Counted from the stretch's first letter, positions 9,603 to 19,166 are shown. The stretch: DNA of 64,000 nt from Roseofilum casamattae BLCC-M143 (GCF_030068455.1 NZ_JAQOSQ010000001.1:310001-374000); one strand, 5' to 3'. Translations and numbers: made by a program. The notes: a model not told the origin generated them from the sequence alone.

Positions 9603-10219
9603 GCGATTCTTTAATCCTCGGAGTGTCTGGAGCGTCAGGCTTAATCTATGCCGTCCGTGCCGTTAAGTATCTCTTGGCAGCTGGTTATACGATCGATCTC
9701 GTCGCTTCCAGGGCTGCTTATCAAGTATGGCAAGCCGAAAGTGGCATTCAAATGCCGGGAGATTTAACGAAACAAGAGCAGTTTTGGCGATCGCAAGCAG
9801 GAGAGGTGCAAACCGGTCAACTCATCTGCCATTCCTGGCAAAATGTGGGAGCGACGATCGCCAGCGGTTCGTTTCGTACTCGGGGTATGATTGTTATGCC
9901 TTGCAGCATGAGTACGGCGGCGAAAATTGCTGGGGGACTCAGTTCCGATCTGCTCGAGCGCGCGGCGGACGTCCAACTGAAAGAAGGGCGAAAACTGATA
10001 GTAGTTCCTCGGGAAACTCCTTTTAGTTTGATTCATTTGCGCAACTTAACTACCTTAGCAGAGGCGGGAGTCCGGGTAGTCCCGGCGATTCCCGCTTGGT
10101 ATCATCAACCACAAACGATCGACGATTTGGTGGATTTTGTCGTTGCCCGAGTTTTAGACCAATTGGAGATTGATTGCGTGCCGCTGAAACGCTGGGAGGG
10201 CGGTAACCAGCAGGAGTGA
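9599..10219 (+). CDS. ubiX: Flavin prenyltransferase UbiX
   Basis: 206 residues. It makes prenylated FMN, the cofactor of UbiD-type decarboxylases. Hallmarks are the N-terminal flavin-binding ILGVSGASGLIYAV, the GSFRTRGMIVMPCSMSTAAK segment carrying the conserved Ser/Met-Pro-Cys-Ser motif, and VPRETPFSLIHLRNL. The start overlaps the rnr stop by 4 nt. In cyanobacteria the partner is a UbiD-like decarboxylase used in plastoquinone synthesis, but no ubiD lies in the window. Confidence 0.94.
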   Translation: MSDSLILGVSGASGLIYAVRAVKYLLAAGYTIDLVASRAAYQVWQAESGIQMPGDLTKQEQFWRSQAGEVQTGQLICHSWQNVGATIASGSFRTRGMIVMPCSMSTAAKIAGGLSSDLLERAADVQLKEGRKLIVVPRETPFSLIHLRNLTTLAEAGVRVVPAIPAWYHQPQTIDDLVDFVVARVLDQLEIDCVPLKRWEGGNQQE

Positions 10220-10248
10220 GGGTCGATTTTCGAGGCGATCGCCAAATG

Positions 10249-10740
10249 CTAAAAATATTCGTCTACATGTCGATATTCTTGCTTATTACCGCGAAAGTTA
10301 TCGTAAAGTGATTTATGACACGATAGTCCGTATTCATCGGATCGAGTGTCGTATTCTTTTACCCAATTAATTAACGCAGATAGCATAGCCTGTTGTTCGG
10401 TATCTGAGGCAAATTTTTCCGATTCCCAAGGACGGCGGTAGCAATGAGCAACGCAGGCGTCAACACCTGGGTTCAGAAATCGCAACTGAGTGCAGTAAGG
10501 GAGGGCAACTCGGACTAAATCGCCATAACATCCTTCAATAATCCAGCGATCGCTATTTTGGATAAATTGCAAAAGTTCCCGCGTACTTTCTGCCAGAGGT
10601 TTGCGCTCCGGCCCGGGATTCCAAGCGATAAGATCTAGGGATAAGTAAGGAATTTGACCGTAACCTGCTGTACTTATAATGTGTCGGGCCATGGTCGTTT
10701 TTCCCGCTCCCGCATTACCCAATAAGATAATTTTCATCAT
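10249..10740 (-). CDS. Small P-loop kinase-like NTPase
   Basis: 163 residues with a P-loop at the extreme N-terminus (GNAGAGKTT, residues 8-16) and an adenylate/shikimate-kinase-like fold: LSLDLIAWNPG after the first helix, RWIIEGCYGDLV as a second strand and substrate region, and a lid-like basic segment (HCYRRPWESEKF). The substrate is unknown, since family members are simply annotated as P-loop kinases. It is the last gene of a tight minus-strand run, 24 nt after the AAA ATPase gene, so it is probably co-expressed with kptA and possibly nadA. Confidence 0.75.
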   Translation of the reverse strand: MMKIILLGNAGAGKTTMARHIISTAGYGQIPYLSLDLIAWNPGPERKPLAESTRELLQFIQNSDRWIIEGCYGDLVRVALPYCTQLRFLNPGVDACVAHCYRRPWESEKFASDTEQQAMLSALINWVKEYDTRSDEYGLSCHKSLYDNFRGNKQEYRHVDEYF

Positions 10741-10764
10741 CCTCTATTCCTGAATGAAAGAAAA

Positions 10765-12030
10765 TCAGACAAAGCGGTGGATAAAATGGTGCATTAAGTC
10801 TACTCGACCTTTGCGCAGCATGGCAGGATCGAGCCGCTCCGTTGTATTGCAGGTCATCATCACCACCAAGCGCTGTTGCAGTTGAATGCCATCTTCATCA
10901 ATTACGCTTTGGTACAGAGTTCCATCCAACAAACTGAGAATATGTTCGGTTTTATTGTTGTTAGTTTGATTGGCAGTTACCGAACGATCTTGAGCGAGAT
11001 TATCGGCTTCATTAATAATCAAACAGATTTTCTCTAAATATGTTGGAGGAACAAAGTTTTCTACGGCGTCGTGATCGAGAATAAAAATCACGTATCCTAG
11101 AGGCATCAGGATTTCTTTAGCAACGGCTTGCGTCCAGGCCGTTTTGCCGGTTCCCGGTTCGCCATGCACCAGAACTGCAAGCTGAGTCTCGTCCAGAATT
11201 GCTTGCTGAACCGTATCGGTAAATCCTTGAATATCTGCCGGAAAAGTACGGATGGGAAAATGGCTCTGGACTTGGCCGACGCGACTTTGATATCCACTGA
11301 GCATAACGGCTAAGTTATAAGTGGATTTGTTCACTAACGGCGCAATTTCATTAGCGATTAAGGTATAGCGTCGTTTGCCTCGTCCGAGGTTTTCAATTTG
11401 CAGCCAAACTTGCGCATCTTGCCAGCAGACATAGATGGTTCCCAAGGTTTCCAAACGATCCCAAAAGTCTTTCTGAGGATTGCCGGGTTGCTCGGGTTTT
11501 GCTGAAGGAGTAGTTTCTGGAAATCGATTAATCGGGTAGTAGAAATAACGGTCTAAGTAGTATTGAGTAATGACATTAGGTTTACCCAATAAGGCCAAGA
11601 TCTTAAAGACAACGATTTCTTGCAATCGGTTGAGGACAAACTCGATGGGAATGCGATCGCGACTGACGGACTGTACGACTGGAGTTTCCGTACTCAATAT
11701 ATCTTTATAGCGATAGTCGGGGAAGGGAGGATTGGGAGTAATATAGTCCCAAAATTCTTCCATATTATATCGCGTATTTTCAGAAAAAACATTGAGAATA
11801 TTCGCCCACCAAGCATAATGGTTGCGTCCTAATGCATCAGCAACATCGCTCAGTGCACCCATGGTTTTTTGGTTTAGTTCCCAAAAATCATTAGAGACTA
11901 AATAGGCAAAATGTTCCCAATCAAACTGACGATTTAGGGGACGCCACCCACTGCTTAATAATCCTCGGCTCTGAGCACTTTGATTGTAGTTGCGATAACT
12001 TTGCGGGCTATCAAAGTGAAATGATTCCAT
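10765..12030 (-). CDS. AAA-family ATPase with a long unique N-terminal region
   Basis: 421 residues. The first 260 have no motif I recognise but are rich in Trp/Tyr (DFWELNQ, YAWWANIL, DRYFYYPINRF). The C-terminal ATPase has Walker A GEPGTGKT (290-297), a Walker B-like ICLIINEADN near 340, sensor-1-like MMTCNTTERLD near 395 and an arginine-finger-type AMLRKGRVD close to the end. This is the MoxR/BCS1-like pattern of a remodelling ATPase. The chain ends soon after the RKGRVD region, so the small helical lid is short. It lies 24 nt after kptA and 24 nt before the kinase gene. Confidence 0.78.
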   Translation of the reverse strand: MESFHFDSPQSYRNYNQSAQSRGLLSSGWRPLNRQFDWEHFAYLVSNDFWELNQKTMGALSDVADALGRNHYAWWANILNVFSENTRYNMEEFWDYITPNPPFPDYRYKDILSTETPVVQSVSRDRIPIEFVLNRLQEIVVFKILALLGKPNVITQYYLDRYFYYPINRFPETTPSAKPEQPGNPQKDFWDRLETLGTIYVCWQDAQVWLQIENLGRGKRRYTLIANEIAPLVNKSTYNLAVMLSGYQSRVGQVQSHFPIRTFPADIQGFTDTVQQAILDETQLAVLVHGEPGTGKTAWTQAVAKEILMPLGYVIFILDHDAVENFVPPTYLEKICLIINEADNLAQDRSVTANQTNNNKTEHILSLLDGTLYQSVIDEDGIQLQQRLVVMMTCNTTERLDPAMLRKGRVDLMHHFIHRFV

Positions 12031-12054
12031 AAGTTTCGGTTCTGATAATTGGGT

Positions 12055-12639
12055 TTAGCGATTAGTTGATGCTGGAGCAGGGTTTGATTGGTCTGTGTGG
12101 ATTCTTAGGTATTGGGGAGGTACAGATTCGACCAACCAAACCCCATTATCGGAACAATAAAATTCATATCCTTGATTATACATGGTGCGGGCAGCAATTT
12201 CCAAGACAACGGGCCGGCCGCGCCGCCGTCCAACTTGCAATGCGGTGGCAATATCTTTGGAGAGATGAACGTGATGTCGGGATTGTTTGAGCAGTCCTTT
12301 ATTTAAGATTAATTTAATGGCTTTCTTGTGCGTACCATGGTAGAGAAGATCGGGCGGTTTTAGCGGAACCAGTTGCAAGTCAATGGCAACACTATGACCT
12401 TGATTGGCACGAATTTTGGTTTGCGTTTCGTTAAAAGAAAAACGTTGTTTATCATTGGTTTTAACGACTTCTTCGAGTTCCAGGAAAGAGAGGGGGAACT
12501 GATGCTGCCGACAAGCGCTCAGTAAGGTGTTTACTGCAATCCATCCTCCCGGCTCGAGGGATAGTCCCAGACGTTCGGGTTGATGACGCAAATGCTTGCT
12601 GAGATATTTGCTGATTTTTACCAAACGCTCTGGAGTCAT
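12055..12639 (-). CDS. kptA: RNA 2'-phosphotransferase (Tpt1/KptA)
   Basis: 194 residues from the ATG at 12639 (MTPERLVKISKYLSKHLRHQP). KptA removes a 2'-phosphate from RNA using NAD+, releasing nicotinamide and ADP-ribose 1'',2''-cyclic phosphate. Motifs seen are SKHLRHQPERLGL, IRANQGHSV, LYHGTHKKAIKLILNKGL and HVHLSKDIATA, which together carry the conserved Arg/His/Arg/Arg catalytic set of the family. The frame stays open further upstream to 12876 but that part lies inside nadA on the same strand and is not family-like. In bacteria the natural substrate is unsettled. The neighbours are nadA upstream (98 nt) and the AAA ATPase downstream (24 nt). Confidence 0.92.
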   Translation of the reverse strand: MTPERLVKISKYLSKHLRHQPERLGLSLEPGGWIAVNTLLSACRQHQFPLSFLELEEVVKTNDKQRFSFNETQTKIRANQGHSVAIDLQLVPLKPPDLLYHGTHKKAIKLILNKGLLKQSRHHVHLSKDIATALQVGRRRGRPVVLEIAARTMYNQGYEFYCSDNGVWLVESVPPQYLRIHTDQSNPAPASTNR

Positions 12640-12737
12640 AATTGTTGTCAGAGAATGGAAAGTCGGGAGATTTGCGATCGCTTCTTTCACTATACTACAT
12701 GATAATACGAACTGACTCCCAATTCCCTGACGTTTCT

Positions 12738-13700
12738 TTAAGCGCTCATCTGCAACATCCGTTGAATGGGACGCAAGGCTGCCACTTGAATCTCCGGAGG
12801 GAGAGTAATCTCTGGAGTTTGGTTGCGCATAGCTAAATACAGCTTTTCTAGGGTATTCAAGCGCATATGCGGACATTCGTTACAAGCGCAGTTCTGCACT
12901 GGAGGAGCGGGAATAAACTCTTTCTCTGGAGCAGATTTCTGCATCTGATGAATAATTCCCGGTTCTGTAGCGACGATAAATGCTTGCTTGTTGCTTGCTT
13001 GCGCGTACTTGAGGAGAGCAGTGGTCGAACCAATATGGTCGGCGTGGCGCAAGACGGAGGGTTCGCATTCCGGGTGAGCGATGACTTCTGCTTCCGGATG
13101 GCGAACTTTCAGTTGGACGATTTTCTTTTCGGAGAAGGTTTCGTGAACGATGCAACTGCCATCCCACAACAGCATGTCTCGTCCCGTCTGTTCCATGACG
13201 TAGCGACCCAAGTTGCGGTCTGGCGCAAAGATAATGGGTTGGTCGTTGGAGATTTGATTCACCAGATCGACAGCATTGGAGCTGGTGCAAATAATATCGC
13301 TCATGGCTTTAATCTCGGCCGTGCAGTTAATGTAAGACACGACTAAATGGTCGGGATGTTTCGCCTTGAACGCGGCAAACGCATCGGCGGGACAGCTATC
13401 GGCTAAGGAACATCCAGCGTCGAGATCTGGTAAAAGTACCAATTTATTAGGGTTAAGAATTTTGGCGGTTTCCGCCATAAAGTGAACTCCAGCGAACACA
13501 ATTGTTTCCGCATTGGTTTCCGCAGCTTTGTGGGAGAGTCCGAGGGAGTCGCCGATGTAGTCGGCAATATCTTGGATGTCTGGATCTTGGTAGTAATGGG
13601 CGAGGATAATGGCGTTCAGCTCTTTCTTGAGGAGGGAAATGGCTTCAAAGAGATCCTCTGGTATCCGAGCTATGGTTGGTGTGGCAATGGAGGTAAACAA
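12738..13700 (-). CDS. nadA: Quinolinate synthase A
   Basis: 320 residues. With NadB it forms quinolinate from iminoaspartate and dihydroxyacetone phosphate in de novo NAD synthesis, using a [4Fe-4S] cluster. Typical segments are [36 protein letters not shown], the cysteine in [29 protein letters not shown], and the C-terminal [18 protein letters not shown]. The start is a TTG at 13700 ([14 protein letters not shown]). No in-frame ATG or GTG lies between it and the upstream stop. A near-perfect palindrome lies 15 nt upstream. Confidence 0.95.
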   Translation of the reverse strand: MFTSIATPTIARIPEDLFEAISLLKKELNAIILAHYYQDPDIQDIADYIGDSLGLSHKAAETNAETIVFAGVHFMAETAKILNPNKLVLLPDLDAGCSLADSCPADAFAAFKAKHPDHLVVSYINCTAEIKAMSDIICTSSNAVDLVNQISNDQPIIFAPDRNLGRYVMEQTGRDMLLWDGSCIVHETFSEKKIVQLKVRHPEAEVIAHPECEPSVLRHADHIGSTTALLKYAQASNKQAFIVATEPGIIHQMQKSAPEKEFIPAPPVQNCACNECPHMRLNTLEKLYLAMRNQTPEITLPPEIQVAALRPIQRMLQMSA

Positions 13701-13714
13701 GGCAATAATTGATG

Positions 13715-13737
13715 GAAGTATGGACAGTACATACTTC
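13715..13737. promoter_or_regulatory. 23-bp inverted repeat upstream of nadA, candidate operator
   Basis: GAAGTATG - 7 nt - CATACTTC, 8-bp perfect arms, immediately before the nadA start. The position is ideal for a dimeric repressor. NAD genes in some cyanobacteria are known to be controlled by the Nudix-related regulator NrtR, but whether this palindrome is such a site is inference. Confidence 0.5.
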
Positions 13738-13846
13738 TAAATATAGTCTATTTTACCAAAAAACGAACCCCTCACCCAGATTGGTTTTGGGCTTGGGTCA
13801 GAAATTATAGCACTTCATGCTCCCGAGAAAGACTGCCATCAGTCAA

Positions 13847-14752
13847 TCAAGAGTATCGAAACTGGAGCAGCAGTCGATGTTGAGCGATCGGGGCTACAAC
13901 TTTATGGACACAAGAGGGGTCTTGGAAAAAACCATAACCGGGTTGACCGACGATCGCAATTTCCGGATGGCGATCGCGATGGCGTTGGTAATAACGATCG
14001 ATTGTCTCATCGGAAAAACGACCGGATCGCAATAATAAAGATAAGGGTTTATGACGGTGAGAGTTGGCAATCATAACATGGGGACCGGAGTCGAGATCGA
14101 CTTGGGTGATATAGAAATAACAGGTGACAAAGTTGTACCCAGCAATATCGTAATGAAATGAAGCTGGTGGATAATTCTTTTGGATTTCTGCGGTTGGCAA
14201 ATTTGACGCAATACTAAAGGTTAAGTGTTGGGTAATCAAGGTGGGATAATATCCCAAGTAACGAGACGCAATTTGCAAGAGGATGGGATCTTTTGTTAGC
14301 TGTTGGATGGGTTGGCAATCGGTTAGATCGGCAACTAGAGCGCGAAATACAGGATGCCCGTTGAGATAGCCATTGGTAATATCGCCAATTTTAAATTGAC
14401 CCGAACGTTCGGGTTCAAAGCAAGGATTATTAAGCGCATACTCATGAATTACATGAGTCATTTCTGAGGGCAGTTGCAAGCCAAATGCTACGCTCTGTTC
14501 TTGCATCTGTTGCACGGCGTTTTCCACGGAAAAGCCATCAAAGAGAGATGGTTCTTGCTGAACTCGCGCGAGTTGGCGATCGCCGTACTGTAAAATTTGT
14601 TGTAATCGGCTGTAAGCGCGACGTACAGTATAAAATCGGCTCAATTGCTGTAGGGAAATTCCACTGAAGCAGCGCAGAATGCTATTGGTCGATGAGCTAG
14701 AGCAATTTTTGACGCGAATCAGAGGATTGTTGGCAATGATCTGAGTATTCAT
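13847..14752 (-). CDS. Phytanoyl-CoA dioxygenase (PhyH)-like protein
   Basis: 301 residues from the ATG at 14752 (MNTQIIANN). The Fe(II)/2-oxoglutarate oxygenase facial triad is suggested by FHYDIAG (His-x-Asp), followed by CYFYITQVDLDSGPHVMIANSH as in PhyH proteins, and a distal His in DPSCVHKV with the 2-oxoglutarate-binding Arg probably in HRLLLQFRYS at the end. The substrate is unknown. It stands alone between nadA and the PEP-CTERM gene. Confidence 0.72.
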   Translation of the reverse strand: MNTQIIANNPLIRVKNCSSSSTNSILRCFSGISLQQLSRFYTVRRAYSRLQQILQYGDRQLARVQQEPSLFDGFSVENAVQQMQEQSVAFGLQLPSEMTHVIHEYALNNPCFEPERSGQFKIGDITNGYLNGHPVFRALVADLTDCQPIQQLTKDPILLQIASRYLGYYPTLITQHLTFSIASNLPTAEIQKNYPPASFHYDIAGYNFVTCYFYITQVDLDSGPHVMIANSHRHKPLSLLLRSGRFSDETIDRYYQRHRDRHPEIAIVGQPGYGFFQDPSCVHKVVAPIAQHRLLLQFRYS

Positions 14753-14867
14753 TAATATGGTCGTTATAGTTGGTGGTTTTAGCGATCGCATTCTTGAGTA
14801 GATGCGAAAATTGCGAACTGCGATCGCCAATACTATTTCAGCTATCCAGATGTCCTAACCCTGAGAA

Positions 14868-15527
14868 CTAGGAACCGGAGGAACGACGGCGAAGCTTGCC
14901 GAACCCAAGAGCAGAAAAGGCGAGTAGCGCAATGACTCCACTCGGTTCGGGGACATCAACTAATAACGAGAGCTGCACCTCAGTAATGATGGCATCATCG
15001 GCATAAAACATATCCAATTTGAAGTCATTCTCATTTAATACCGATTGGATTTGTTCGGGTTGATAAAAATCGAGTAAATTAAAAACCAGATCGGTTTCTT
15101 GACCATTGGCTAAAGGGCCGACTCCCCAATCTGCACGTTCAATTGAAGGAAAACCAGCAATCCGGAAGCGATCGGTACTAATACCCTGAGGAATAAAAGA
15201 CAAAACAAAATCTGCTTTCAGAATCTCTTTGACTGAACTCTCGATCTGGTCGGAAAAATCAAAAGTCCACCAGGTGCGTTCGTCAACACCGCTGCCTAGA
15301 GTAGAATTGGCTCCAGTGCGTTCAATAGTACAATCTCCATTTGAGATAGTATCGCCAATATTGGCACCGGGTACTTGAGTTGGAGTTGCACTACAAATGG
15401 CTGCATCTTGAACAAATTTGAGTCCAGCCTCCGCGCGCTCTGGAAATAGGCAGAGCAGACTTGTTGTGACTCCTAGAATGGCTGCCGAGCAGGCTAAGTG
15501 TTTGTTGATTGTATTCATAATTGTCAT
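14868..15527 (-). CDS. PEP-CTERM exported protein
   Basis: About 219 residues. An N-terminal signal peptide (ACSAAILGVTTSLLCL, cleavage near AEAGL) and a C-terminal PEP-CTERM sorting tripartite signal (VPEPSGVIALLAFSALG then KLRRRSS) mark a protein processed by exosortase and sent to the cell surface or exopolysaccharide. The middle is a beta-rich domain of unknown function (RTWWTFDFSDQIE, DRFRIAGFPSIE). Three cysteines lie near the mature N-terminus. The start is uncertain between ATG 15527 and ATG 15518. Confidence 0.8.
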   Translation of the reverse strand: MTIMNTINKHLACSAAILGVTTSLLCLFPERAEAGLKFVQDAAICSATPTQVPGANIGDTISNGDCTIERTGANSTLGSGVDERTWWTFDFSDQIESSVKEILKADFVLSFIPQGISTDRFRIAGFPSIERADWGVGPLANGQETDLVFNLLDFYQPEQIQSVLNENDFKLDMFYADDAIITEVQLSLLVDVPEPSGVIALLAFSALGFGKLRRRSSGS

Positions 15528-15963
15528 AAAAGTGAGATAATTTAGGTGTGGTAGTCCGTCGCAAACTTGTTGACCCCACATTTCCATACTATCCGCAAAT
15601 TCTTGGAAAAGGCGATCGCTTTGCGATCGCTTTTCGATCCCTTTTGCTACCAATTCAGGATCTATACTGACTCTTTTGTATTAAAAAGAAGATTGCTATC
15701 TGACTTCCAGTATTTTGCATCTGACTCACAGATGTCTCGTTTGTCCTGCAAAACATTGACTTAATCGATCCTAATTCAGGCGATCGTCAATTAATATTCA
15801 CTGGATTTACTTAAAATTAATTGTATATTTTCGTGAAATATTTCTTGGCGATAATCTGTAGGAATTTCCCTCATCTCCGAAAAAATATGCCACAGTAGTA
15901 TTAAGAGCACTTGCAGCTTAAATTCAGATGAAAGATTATTAAGAGCAGATCGGGTAGGATACT
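15528..15963. other. 436-bp AT-rich intergenic region between divergent genes
   Basis: No gene is supported. It should hold promoters for the PEP-CTERM gene (leftward) and the STAND gene (rightward). Visible are two HIP1-type sites near 15617, an ATATTT-5-AAATAT inverted repeat at 15825-15841, and a direct repeat TATTAAGAGCA at 15899 and 15937 just before the STAND start. Confidence 0.5.
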
Positions 15964-18014
15964 ATGGGTTATCGACTGTCTCCTCAAGGACGCGAACGAG
16001 TCGAGGGCATGGGAATAGAAAAAGGCTGGAGCAAAAGAGATTCTCGTTGGTCGCGTGAAGCCGGTGTTGCTGAGGGAACACTCGGGCGCTTCTGGGGATT
16101 CACACCTATTAGTCACAGTTCTTTTGAGTCGATTTGTAGGGCAGTTGGAGTTGATTGGCGTGAAGTGGTAGAGCGACCTCTAGATCCGAGTTTTACCGGA
16201 CGAGAAGAAGCAATAAAGACTGTGACAGAATTTGCGAGTGAAGGTTACAGACTTATTTTAATTCAAGGAGAAGGTGGAATTGGGAAAACAACCCTGGCTG
16301 AGAATTTTTTACAGCCCTCATTGTTCGATCGAATCCTACGATTAGATATATTCTCCCCACCCATACCCGTGCAAGAATTAGTTAAAGACTGGTTGAAAGG
16401 AGATTTTGGAGCAGAACCCAGCGAACACTTCGGTCTTAACTTAAATCGCCTACGCTCTCAGTTAAAAAATTGTAAGGCTGGGATTTTGATTGATGGTCTA
16501 GAAACAATACTACAACAAGGTCAACTTCGTCCCGAGCTTTCGCATTATATTGACCTTCTTCAACTTCTATCCGATCGCGCGCTAAAATCATTAACTCTGA
16601 TTACCAGTAGAGAACCCCTACACGAACCGAAACTCAAACATTGGAAAACTTATAAGCTCGGTTCTTTAAGTCTAGAAGCATGGAAAGACTGTTTTACTTA
16701 TCATCAGATCGCTAGAGAAAGCGTTACAGCAAGCGCGGCACTAGAAGAGATGCATAACGCTTATGGTGGAAATGCTCAAGCAATGGCTTTTTTCTTAGAT
16801 TCAATTAAAACAGACTCTGACGGAAATATTGAGTATTGGTGGCAGCACAATCAGAAAAATCTCTTCTGTCATCCTACCTTGAATGTGCTAGTCGAACGCC
16901 AATTTGAAAAATTAGCAACCGACTCTCCCCTAGCCTATCAACTACTGTGTCGGATGGGTGTTTATCGCGATCCCGTTCCAGAAGCCGGACTATGGAAACT
17001 ATTGTGGGATGTCGATCGCACTCAACACCGATCGGTAGTACGAGTACTCAAAGGCTGTTCTTTGGTTCAAGTGCAACACTACGAGTATTCCCTGCATCCG
17101 ATCGTTCGATCGCAAGCGATCGCACTGTTAACATCAGATCGAGGTTATTTCCAACAGTGGCAAAATCTACTAGCTCGCGATCGCCTAAAACAAGAGATTC
17201 AACATCACCTCTTATCCGAACTACCGCAACCCTTATCTAAATTTCCACCCAATTTAGATCTACTTTTAACAGTTAGAAGTAGACTCACGCTTTGGTATTT
17301 AGCGAACTGGGCTGCTGGAGAATTTTATCTACAGTATTGCGAACGACAACATGACACTCCAGCAGCAGTGAATTATGCCTTTGAAGCGATCGCACATTTT
17401 GCCATTCTTGAAGATTTTGAAAAATGTTATCGTATCTTGTATTTCAATATCTTAAACGCGGACAATATAGAAAACCTCAGATGTAGTCCTCATCTGTGGA
17501 ACCATATGGATCGCCTTCGCGGTGTTATTGAGATGTTGCAAGATAAAGTCTCTCCACAACAAGCAGCATTAATCCAAATTCCCCTAGCTATTATTTATGC
17601 TGAAAGCGGCCAAGCTCGGAAGGCGATCGCCATTAGTCAGGAGATTATTACACACATTGAAGCGGAACCAGAAGTCAACGAACAAAGCTATTTTATTCGA
17701 CTATCAGCTTACTCTATTATTGGTAAGTGTTATCGCTATATGGGTAACTTCCAAGATGCCGAACTCGCTTGTAAAGCTCGGATGAAGTGGAGAAAAACTA
17801 TCGTTCGGCTCTCGATGGCGCGTCCCATCCGAGCCAGGCTTGGTGTCAGGTGTCGGCATTAAAACAATATGCAGATTGGTTATATTACACTAAAAACTCC
17901 GAACGAGCATTAGAACAATACCAAATGTTGTACCAGCAACTTATCGATACTGACTTTGACGGCATGAAAATACATGCTTCGGACTATCTCGATAAGTTAA
18001 GGAATAGATTGTAG
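15964..18014 (+). pseudogene. STAND (NB-ARC-type) NTPase with HTH-like N-terminus and TPR-like C-terminus, frameshifted
   Basis: The first frame (15964-17862) encodes an HTH-like domain (1-70, EAGVAEGTLGRFWGFTPIS), a Walker A QGEGGIGKTT (101-110), a Walker B-like AGILIDGLETIL, sensor ITSREPL and a helical C-terminal region. After about 17775 this frame becomes Arg-rich nonsense. The TPR-like sense continues in another frame (EVEKNYRSALDGASHPSQAW to DYLDKLRNRL, ending 18014). Inserting one G at the GG near 17780 restores a single protein of about 683 residues. Homologues are immune or signalling switches that oligomerise on sensing a trigger. The indel may be real or a sequencing error. HIP1 sites inside the gene suggest long residence in this genome. 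Confidence 0.75.
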
Positions 18015-18049
18015 GGGTGTTTCTGCGAGCAGGATGGAATTCCCCTACA
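18010..18049. terminator. Hairpin between convergent genes
   Basis: TGTAGGGG and CCCCTACA form an 8-bp stem in the 65-bp gap between the STAND gene and aroF. There is no clear T tract, so the terminator role is inferred from position. Confidence 0.4.
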
Positions 18050-18079
18050 ACTATTCCGGATTAGCGAACGATCGCCCTC

Positions 18080-19138
18080 TTAAACCAGTACGGTTTCGGG
18101 TTGCGGCCAGCGATCGACAGCTTTACCAACAACGGACAGCTCTTGCATCAAACCATCGAACTGGTCGGGAGTTAAGGACTGGGGCCCGTCCGAGAGCGCT
18201 TTTGCAGGATTGGGGTGAACTTCGATCATGAGGGAGTCAGTACCAACAGCGATCGCAGCTTTTGCCATAGCCGGTACATATTGCGACCATCCCGTACCGT
18301 GAGATGGGTCGAGCATAATCGGCAAATGAGTTAAATTGCGCAGCACTGGAACCACGGAAATATCTAACGTATTCCGGGTATACTTGCGATCGAAGGTGCG
18401 AATGCCGCGCTCGCACAAGATTACTTGCGAATTACCGCCAGCCAAAATATACTCGGCCGCCATCAGCCAATCTTGGATCGTTGCTGCCATTCCCCGTTTC
18501 AAGAGAACTGGCTTATCTTGAGCGCCGACCTTCTTCAACAAGGCGAAATTCTGCATATTGCGCGCGCCGATCTGAATCACATCCGCAACTTCCGCGATCG
18601 CCGGCAGATCGGCCGTATCCATCAATTCCGTAATAATCCCCAATCCACTTTTCTCGCGAGCGGCGGCGAGTAGCTCTAGAGCACTTTCTCCATGGCCTTG
18701 GAATGAATAGGGAGAGGTTCTTGGCTTATACGCGCCTCCTCGCAGAAACTTAGCTCCAGCCGCCTTGACGCGCATGGCCGTTTCAATAATCATTTCCTCG
18801 TTTTCCACCGAGCAGGGGCCGGCCACCACGACTAAAGGATGCTGTTCCCCAAACGGAACCGGTCCGTTTGGCGTAGATACCGTCACCTCAGAAGCCTGGC
18901 CGTGGCGATACTCGCGACTGGCCCGTTTAAACGGTTGCTCCACGCGCAATACTAACTCGATCCAACGGCTGAGTTCTTCAATTCTTGCCGGGTCTAAATC
19001 CGCCGTTTCTCCAACTAAACCGATCACCACTTTATGCTGGCCGACGATTTTCTCTGGAGTCAATCCCCAATTTGCTAGTTCTCCACTAACGCGGTCTATT
19101 TCTGCGGTTGGCGTACCGCTTTTCATTACTACAATCAC
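18080..19138 (-). CDS. aroF: 3-deoxy-7-phosphoheptulonate synthase (DAHP synthase, AroF type)
   Basis: 352 residues. It condenses PEP and erythrose 4-phosphate in the first shikimate-pathway step. The architecture is an N-terminal ferredoxin-like regulatory domain (about 1-90, MIVVMKSGTPTAEIDRV) and a TIM barrel carrying VVAGPCSVEN, GAYKPRTSPYSFQG, LKRGMAATIQDWL and MLDPSHGTGW, as in the Thermotoga-type enzymes where the extra domain mediates aromatic amino acid feedback. The start is GTG at 19138. A second ATG at codon 5 is possible. Confidence 0.95.
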   Translation of the reverse strand: MIVVMKSGTPTAEIDRVSGELANWGLTPEKIVGQHKVVIGLVGETADLDPARIEELSRWIELVLRVEQPFKRASREYRHGQASEVTVSTPNGPVPFGEQHPLVVVAGPCSVENEEMIIETAMRVKAAGAKFLRGGAYKPRTSPYSFQGHGESALELLAAAREKSGLGIITELMDTADLPAIAEVADVIQIGARNMQNFALLKKVGAQDKPVLLKRGMAATIQDWLMAAEYILAGGNSQVILCERGIRTFDRKYTRNTLDISVVPVLRNLTHLPIMLDPSHGTGWSQYVPAMAKAAIAVGTDSLMIEVHPNPAKALSDGPQSLTPDQFDGLMQELSVVGKAVDRWPQPETVLV

Positions 19139-19166
19139 AGTCGATCTCCTGACTCAAATTGAATAT

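Noticed and set aside
12640-12876. N-terminal extension of kptA into nadA
   Set aside because: Tpt1 homologues start near MTPERLVKISKYLS, and the extension overlaps nadA on the same strand.
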